A DNA stretch of 9,970 nt from Verrucomicrobiota bacterium (lineage in GTDB: Bacteria > Verrucomicrobiota > Verrucomicrobiia > Opitutales > Opitutaceae), in assembly GCA_023430825.1 (NCBI GenBank), contig JAEYYL010000444.1:1-9970 (forward strand), written 5' to 3'. How positions within the stretch are numbered: position 1 is the first letter of the stretch; each line of letters begins with the position of its first letter. Positions 5,630 through 9,970 of the stretch are shown piece after piece. The notes under the pieces are model-generated. The model was not told the origin of the DNA, did not search any database, and was given only the letters and a program-made list of their open reading frames with translations. Made by a program: the position numbers and the translations under genes.

Positions 5630-6715
5630 TTATTCGCGCTGCAGCCGCACGCGCCGCCGATGCCACCACAGGCCCGCCGCACACAGCGCCAGCGTCCAGA
5701 GCGCATACGTGCCCGGCTCCGGCACCAGCACCGCCGTCGGCGAGAAACCCGTGTAGTGCAGCTCCGCATTCGAATAACTCAGCCCCCCCGCGATCACCTG
5801 GCCGTTGATCGCCGTGTTGTTCGCATTGCTCAGGTTCACCAGAGGCGCGAGCACGCTGCCATAAAACTGCCCGCCATTGCCCAACCCCACGGAGCCGCTC
5901 CCGGTGATGTTCCAGAGCAGCCGCTCCGCACTCCCCGGGTCGTTGAAATTCACGCCCTGGCCGAACAGCGTCTTGCCGTTGGCATTGATCACGTTGATCG
6001 CGAAATTCTGGTCCGCGCCGATGTTGAACTGAACGTTGCTGAAATTCTGCCCGTTGTAGGTGCCGGTCCCCAGGAGCGACGCATCGAGATTGAAGACCAC
6101 CGTGCCGGCACTCGGTCCGCTCGCCGTGAAGGTCAGCGTCTGATTCCCGTTGTTCACTGCGATCGTCCCGCTCGCCGCCGTCGCTGCCAGCGAGGCCGAC
6201 AGCGATATCGCCTGCGATTCGATCGACGCCCAGTTCCAGTTCGCCGGCGCCGGGTTGCTCAGGGGGCTCGTATTGGCCTGCGGATCGTTCGAGTTCGCCG
6301 AGTAAAGCTTTCCGCCACCGGGGCCGCCCTGCCAGATCCGCTGGTTCGTCGGCGTGAACGTCCACGAACCCGTCACATTCGGCGTCGAGGCATAACCGCT
6401 GTTGAGGTGAACATCGTTGGTCAGCGTCAACTGGCCGTTTACATAGAGCGTCGGGTCTGCCCCGGGGGTGAACAGGTTGGGCTTAATCGCGACCGCCCCG
6501 CCATTCAGCGTCAGATTACCGCCGACCGCCAGCGGCCCCCAGGTGTCGCCATAATTGGTGAACGTCGCGTTGCCGAAAACGACGGCGTTGTAGTTCCTCA
6601 CCAGATGGTCGAAGCTGCCGATCTCAGGCACGAACGTCTGCGCGCGGACCCCGCCCGATACGGCGAAAATCGTCATCAGTAAAACCACCCAGATCGAATA
6701 GGGTTTACACCTCAT
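5630..6715 (-). CDS. Choice-of-anchor A family protein with PEP-CTERM sorting signal
   Basis: A 361-residue secreted protein. An N-terminal signal peptide (basic MRCK, hydrophobic core about 8-19, likely cleavage after VRAQ near 26) sends it across the inner membrane. Residues about 36-330 form a choice-of-anchor A domain, recognised by YNAVVFGNATFTN near 42, GPLAVGGNLTLNG (60-72), VVFNLDASLL near 206 and GQFYGSVLAPLV...NGQVIAGGLSY...ELH (282-320). The C-terminus is a PEP-CTERM tripartite signal: VPEPG (331-335), a hydrophobic segment (336-351) and a basic tail HRRRVRLQR. PEP-CTERM signals are recognised by exosortases, and one is encoded upstream on the same strand. The gene is Asn/Thr/Gly-rich and visibly lower in GC than its neighbours, usual for such surface proteins. 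The ATG at 6715 is chosen because it gives a clean signal peptide; the open frame extends to 6907. The ligand or surface function is unknown. Confidence 0.93.
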   Translation of the reverse strand: MRCKPYSIWVVLLMTIFAVSGGVRAQTFVPEIGSFDHLVRNYNAVVFGNATFTNYGDTWGPLAVGGNLTLNGGAVAIKPNLFTPGADPTLYVNGQLTLTNDVHLNSGYASTPNVTGSWTFTPTNQRIWQGGPGGGKLYSANSNDPQANTSPLSNPAPANWNWASIESQAISLSASLAATAASGTIAVNNGNQTLTFTASGPSAGTVVFNLDASLLGTGTYNGQNFSNVQFNIGADQNFAINVINANGKTLFGQGVNFNDPGSAERLLWNITGSGSVGLGNGGQFYGSVLAPLVNLSNANNTAINGQVIAGGLSYSNAELHYTGFSPTAVLVPEPGTYALWTLALCAAGLWWHRRRVRLQRE

Positions 6716-6722
6716 GTGCGTC

Positions 6723-6751
6723 AGTGAAAGGCCCAGAATGGGCTCTGTCAA
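6723..6751 (-). promoter_or_regulatory. Candidate promoter of the PEP-CTERM gene
   Basis: On the minus strand a perfect -35 hexamer TTGACA (6751-6746) is followed after 17 bases by TTCACT (6728-6723), a weak -10 matching three of six bases. Transcription would start at or next to the ATG at 6715, giving a leaderless or nearly leaderless message, in line with the lack of a Shine-Dalgarno site. The -35 match is exact and the rest is inference. Confidence 0.3.
6731..6743 (-). repeat. Inverted repeat within the PEP-CTERM promoter region
   Basis: GCCCA and TGGGC form a perfect 5-bp dyad around a 3-base loop, 15-28 bases before the start codon and entirely within the spacer of the candidate promoter. 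It could be a repressor site or, if the transcript begins further upstream, a small hairpin near the start codon. Confidence 0.3.
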
Positions 6752-6772
6752 AAACGTAGTGGCGTCTTCGGT

Positions 6773-6818
6773 AAAAAAACGAGACCTAAGATCGCAACTC
6801 TGCTGCGCATGCCGAGTT
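6773..6818 (-). terminator. Possible weak terminator between the TPR and PEP-CTERM genes
   Basis: Read on the minus strand, AACTC at the TPR stop codon (6818-6814) can pair with GAGTT (6800-6796), and a run of seven T follows at 6779-6773. The stem is short, its loop is 13 bases, and 16 bases separate it from the T-run. It may give partial termination or mark the boundary of a separate transcription unit. Confidence 0.25.
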
Positions 6819-8574
6819 AAGGATTTGCACCAGCCAGCCTGATCTTGATTTTGGACGCTGCTGCCCTTGCCAACACCCCCTCTTCCGCGCTCAGCCCCGC
6901 TCGCCACGCCGTCTGCAGAGCCGGTTCAGCCTCCTCCTTCGCTCCCAGATCAGCCAGCGCCAGCCCCCGCCAAAACGCCACCGTCGGCAGCCGTTGCTGC
7001 TCGTCGGTCAGGCTCGCGAGCAGCGCAACCGTTTCCGCGGGCTTTCCTTTCCGCCAGCGCGCCGCGGCCAGCGCGATCGCACTGCCGGACGACGGTTCGC
7101 GCGCATGCAGCGTCTCGATCCGCGAGAGGCCATCAACCGTGAGCCGGTCAAGGATGCTCGCCAACACCGTCGTTCGCACGATCAGCTCCGCGTTGCCCGG
7201 CATTTGCCGCGCCCACTGCTCGTAAGCCAGCGCGAGCCGCGGCAGGTCGTTTCGCGCCGCATGATACGCCACCAGCGCCTCGTGCGCCCAAAAACTTTTC
7301 GGAAACCGCGTCGCCACCTCCTGCAGCGCGCGTTCGCGCCCTTCTCCGTCACCCCACACATCCGCCAGCCGCACCATCGCCCGCAACCCGGGAAGCGATC
7401 CGCCGGCGGCGGCGAGCGCCGTGCCCCACGTCGCGCGCCCCGGCGCTTCGCCATAGCGCAGGACCTGCAGACGCGATGCGATCGCGAGCGTCAACGCATC
7501 GCGGGGCCATACGCCCCACGCGCCTTCGCGGAGGTAACGCTCGACCCGGTCGAGGTCGCCGATCCGCGCGCTCAATTCCGCCGCGATGTCGGCGACTTCG
7601 GACCCGCTCCGCAGTGCCGCCGGCAGGCTCTCCAGCCAGACCAGCGTCTCGCGCGGCTGTCCGATTTCCCCGAGCCACCCCGCCAGCACCGCCGTCGCCT
7701 CGGCGCCATCCGCCGTCGCCGCCACCTTCAAATGCTCCACCAGTCGCGCCCAACCCGCGCCCTCCGCATCCGGGAAATCCGCCCGCCAGCCCGGCACGAA
7801 TTTCTCCTGCAACGCCGCAATCGTCGCCCGCAGCTGTTGCTCGTCCTGCTCGCGCGCCGCCGCCTTCAGCCATTCCAGCGCCGCCCGCACGCGCACGCGC
7901 GGGTCGTCGGTCAACGCCGCCAGCTCCGTTTGCGCCGCCGTCCGTTTCGCGTCGTCGAGACTCCACTGCCGCACCGCCGCGAGATTGAACCGCGCCACCG
8001 CATCGTCCGGCGCCACCTCCACCAGCCGCGCCAGACTCGCCTCGATCTCCTCGTCGCGGCCCATCGCCTGCGCGAGCGCCGCGGCCAGACGGTAAAACGC
8101 CGTCTCGTCGCGCCCCTGCGCGTCGATCGCCTCCAGTGCCTCGCGCGCGAGATCGAGCCGCTCGAACCGCAACGCGTCGCGCACCAACGCCAGTCTCACC
8201 GCGTTGTCCCCCGGACTCATCCGCGCGAGTTGCTCGTGCGCCGTCAGCACTTCCGGCGAGCCGATCTCGCCGAGCAACCGCACCGCCTGGCGCCACGCCG
8301 CCGGATCGCCCGCGCCAAGCTCCAGCGCGCGCCGCAGCGCCAGCGTCGCGCTCCGGTAGTCATGTTGCTCGGCAAACACGCGCACCTGCTCGACCGCCTG
8401 TCCCCGCTGCCAGCGCTGCCACGCCGGCCACCCGAAAAACCACGCCGGCACCGCCAGCACCGCCAGCACTGCCGCACCCAGCGCGACCTGGCGCACCGAG
8501 CGCTCGGTCTCGCTCAACCCCGCCCAGTAGTTATGCACGCGTGCCTTGATCCGTCCGTAACCCATAGGCCGCAT
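6817..8574 (-). CDS. Membrane-anchored tetratricopeptide-like repeat protein
   Basis: A 585-residue protein with one N-terminal membrane segment (about 29-51, VALGAAVLAVLAVPAWFFGW) after a basic stretch (GRIKAR). By the positive-inside rule the rest should lie in the periplasm. That part is almost wholly alpha-helical, Ala/Leu/Arg/Glu-rich, with helix pairs typical of TPR repeats, for example FAEQHDYRSATLALRRALEL, FYRLAAALAQAMGRDEEIEA, FWAHEALVAYHAARNDLPRL and FWRGLALADLGAKEEAEPAL. TPR proteins act as scaffolds. Lying directly after an exosortase and before a PEP-CTERM substrate, it recalls the TPR protein PrsT of other exosortase loci, though it is shorter and not demonstrably the same family. 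Start is uncertain: ATG at 8574 (chosen), ATG at 8565, or GTG at 8601 lying 9 bases after the exosortase stop; none has a good Shine-Dalgarno site. Translational coupling to the exosortase gene is likely. Confidence 0.85.
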   Translation of the reverse strand: MRPMGYGRIKARVHNYWAGLSETERSVRQVALGAAVLAVLAVPAWFFGWPAWQRWQRGQAVEQVRVFAEQHDYRSATLALRRALELGAGDPAAWRQAVRLLGEIGSPEVLTAHEQLARMSPGDNAVRLALVRDALRFERLDLAREALEAIDAQGRDETAFYRLAAALAQAMGRDEEIEASLARLVEVAPDDAVARFNLAAVRQWSLDDAKRTAAQTELAALTDDPRVRVRAALEWLKAAAREQDEQQLRATIAALQEKFVPGWRADFPDAEGAGWARLVEHLKVAATADGAEATAVLAGWLGEIGQPRETLVWLESLPAALRSGSEVADIAAELSARIGDLDRVERYLREGAWGVWPRDALTLAIASRLQVLRYGEAPGRATWGTALAAAGGSLPGLRAMVRLADVWGDGEGRERALQEVATRFPKSFWAHEALVAYHAARNDLPRLALAYEQWARQMPGNAELIVRTTVLASILDRLTVDGLSRIETLHAREPSSGSAIALAAARWRKGKPAETVALLASLTDEQQRLPTVAFWRGLALADLGAKEEAEPALQTAWRAGLSAEEGVLARAAASKIKIRLAGANP

Positions 8575-8610
8575 TGAGCACGGCGTCCGCCGCGGCGACA
8601 CGCCAAAAGT

Positions 8611-9970
8611 TCACCGCGGCCGCAACATTCGCGGAGCCCACTCCGCCAGCCAGGCGCGGGCCTGCGCCTCGTCGGCCAGCGGCACCACGAAGGCCAGATA
8701 CGACACGTCGCCGCGCCGCCGCCCGAGCCACGCGCGCTCCAGCCGCCAGCCCGGCACGCTCGACACATCGGACCGCAATGCCCCTCGCGTCCGACCCAGC
8801 CACGCATCCCAATGACCGTAAAAAACGTGCTGGCCGCGCCCGTCCGCCGTCAGTTGCGCGACCGTAAAGGAAATCTGGATACCGTCGACCTCGAGCACCT
8901 CCGGTTCGCTCCGCACCCGGGCCGCGAATCCCGCGGCCGGCAGGCAGATCGTCGGGTCGTGCGCCTCGGCGCTCAACGCCGCCGCCCCGTCGCCGTCCCA
9001 CGCCACCATCAGCGCATAGGCCCGCGTGCGCGTCGCCGGGTCGTTCCGCACCCAACCCGCGCTCGAGGTCGAGCGCAACAACTCCTCCGCCGCCTCCGGC
9101 ATGCGATACTCCACCCACTCCGGCCCCGGCGACCGCAACGACCACTGCGTGCGCGGCCCGGCCTGCGCCTCGTGATGACGATACCACGCGACGGGCAGGA
9201 TCGCCGCTCCCAGCCCCGCGACGGCCGCCACGCGCCAAGCCGCGCGCGCGCCGGACGCCGCCGGGTGCCGCGTCGTCGCCGGTTGCCGTGCCTTCCGCCC
9301 GCCCCAGGCCCACGCCAGCAACGCCACCGCCACGAGCGTGCCCGCCAGTTCGAAGCCGCCCGCGCGATCGTGCCAGGCCGCGCTGGCCTCCGGCGAATCG
9401 GCCGCCGCGATCCACGTCAGCGCAGTCGTGCGTATCCAGTTACCCACGACAGCCACGGCCACGGCGCCCGCAACCAGCCCCGCCCGCCGCGCCGCCCCCA
9501 GCCAGAACAGCTCGCCGAAAAACCAGCCCGCCATCCACGCCGATTGCAGCGAAAGCAATCCGCTGCACGCCTCGTCCACGCCCACGAAGCCGCCCGCCAC
9601 CTCGATCACGTTGCCGCTCACCACCGCCGGATGCCCGAAAACCGACACCGCCGTCGCCGCGAGTTGGGCGTTCAAGTTCATCAATCCTGCCACCAGCCGC
9701 GTCGTCACTGCCGCCGGCCACGTCAGCGCCGTCGCGAGGAAAAACACCGGAAAGGCGAAATGCCGGGCGCGCGCCGCGCCGCCGTCGAGCGTGAGCAGCG
9801 CGAATGTCGCCGCCGCCACCGTCGCCCACGCGACCCATTGCGCCAGCGGCCACGATCCGTTGGCCTCCAGAATCGTCAGCAGCACCGGCAACGCCCCAGC
9901 TGCGAGCAGCAGCCCGCCCCACGCCGCCGCCCGCCCGATCGCGCTCGGCCCCACGCGCGCCGGCGCCCAC
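8611..9970 (-). CDS. Exosortase with C-terminal EpsI-like domain (5' partial)
   Basis: An inner-membrane cysteine transpeptidase-like enzyme that processes PEP-CTERM proteins. Numbering from the in-frame GTG at 9954, hydrophobic segments lie near 9-29, 38-56, 66-90, 133-153, 157-181, 200-217 and 240-257. The exosortase triad is in place: Cys130 in DEACSGLLSL, Arg175 in GNWIRTT and His195 in WHDRAGG. Residues about 258-447 form a periplasmic domain with AHDPTICLPAAGF (331-343), resembling the HxPxxCxPxxGW signature of EpsI, which occurs either fused to exosortases or as a separate protein. The frame stays open without a stop from 9954 to the window edge, and only three membrane segments precede the catalytic Cys where more are usual, so the true start very probably lies beyond 9970. 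It heads the TPR and PEP-CTERM genes. Exosortase assignment is firm; the EpsI-like call is moderate and no subtype is claimed. Confidence 0.92.
   Translation of the reverse strand, partial: WAPARVGPSAIGRAAAWGGLLLAAGALPVLLTILEANGSWPLAQWVAWATVAAATFALLTLDGGAARARHFAFPVFFLATALTWPAAVTTRLVAGLMNLNAQLAATAVSVFGHPAVVSGNVIEVAGGFVGVDEACSGLLSLQSAWMAGWFFGELFWLGAARRAGLVAGAVAVAVVGNWIRTTALTWIAAADSPEASAAWHDRAGGFELAGTLVAVALLAWAWGGRKARQPATTRHPAASGARAAWRVAAVAGLGAAILPVAWYRHHEAQAGPRTQWSLRSPGPEWVEYRMPEAAEELLRSTSSAGWVRNDPATRTRAYALMVAWDGDGAAALSAEAHDPTICLPAAGFAARVRSEPEVLEVDGIQISFTVAQLTADGRGQHVFYGHWDAWLGRTRGALRSDVSSVPGWRLERAWLGRRRGDVSYLAFVVPLADEAQARAWLAEWAPRMLRPR

Noticed and set aside
5477..6682. Plus-strand 401-codon open frame opposite the PEP-CTERM gene
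   Set aside because: Overlaps the kinase-like start and the choice-of-anchor domain on the other strand; the product lacks any family motif.
6716..6907. N-terminal extension of the PEP-CTERM protein
   Set aside because: It overlaps the TPR gene end and would bury the clear signal peptide that starts at the ATG at 6715.
6994..8577. Plus-strand 527-codon open frame opposite the TPR gene
   Set aside because: Arg/Pro/His-rich antisense frame produced by GC-biased third codon positions of the TPR gene.
1..9970. CRISPR array, tRNA/rRNA genes, insertion sequence, toxin-antitoxin or phage genes
   Set aside because: No regularly spaced repeats, RNA-gene signatures, transposase motifs or short paired toxin-like frames were seen on either strand.

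Overview
The window is very GC-rich, densely coding bacterial chromosome. An exosortase, a PEP-CTERM protein with a choice-of-anchor A domain and a cytidylate kinase-like protein occur together, and five of the seven main genes have no clear Shine-Dalgarno sequence. Together these suggest a Gram-negative bacterium, most likely Verrucomicrobiota of the Opitutaceae type. That placement is inferred from gene content and was not tested by any search.

Left part (1-2600): a sigma-54-dependent two-component response regulator lies on the minus strand (78-1613). A 221-base divergent intergenic region separates it from a small membrane-embedded M50 (site-2 type) metalloprotease on the plus strand (1835-2596), which ends at a likely intrinsic terminator. 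Positions 1-77 lie downstream of the regulator and hold nothing I can call. The divergent region contains a degenerate tandem 'CGC'-phased repeat (1713-1760) and a 12-bp perfect palindrome.

Middle part (2597-4760): a 379-base spacer contains five inverted repeats and one possible 23-residue hydrophobic peptide. It is followed by a two-gene plus-strand operon: a DGPF/YCII-type protein (2976-3392) and, 10 bases later, an ECF sigma factor with a long C-terminal helical extension (3403-4716). This pairing is characteristic of the ECF42 group. A strong hairpin (4736-4755) separates the operon from the convergent gene on the other strand.

Right part (4782-9970, all minus strand): transcription runs from the right edge leftwards. 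It starts with an exosortase with a fused EpsI-like periplasmic domain (8611-9970, 5' end outside the window). Next come a membrane-anchored TPR protein (6817-8574) and a secreted choice-of-anchor A protein with a C-terminal PEP-CTERM sorting signal (5630-6715). The first two are closely linked. The third follows after about 100 bases and may have its own promoter. They make a plausible sorting module of transpeptidase, periplasmic TPR partner and sorted substrate. Beyond them is a separately promoted cytidylate kinase-like gene (4782-5492), with the only canonical Shine-Dalgarno sequence of the window. No tRNA, rRNA, CRISPR array or insertion sequence was seen.
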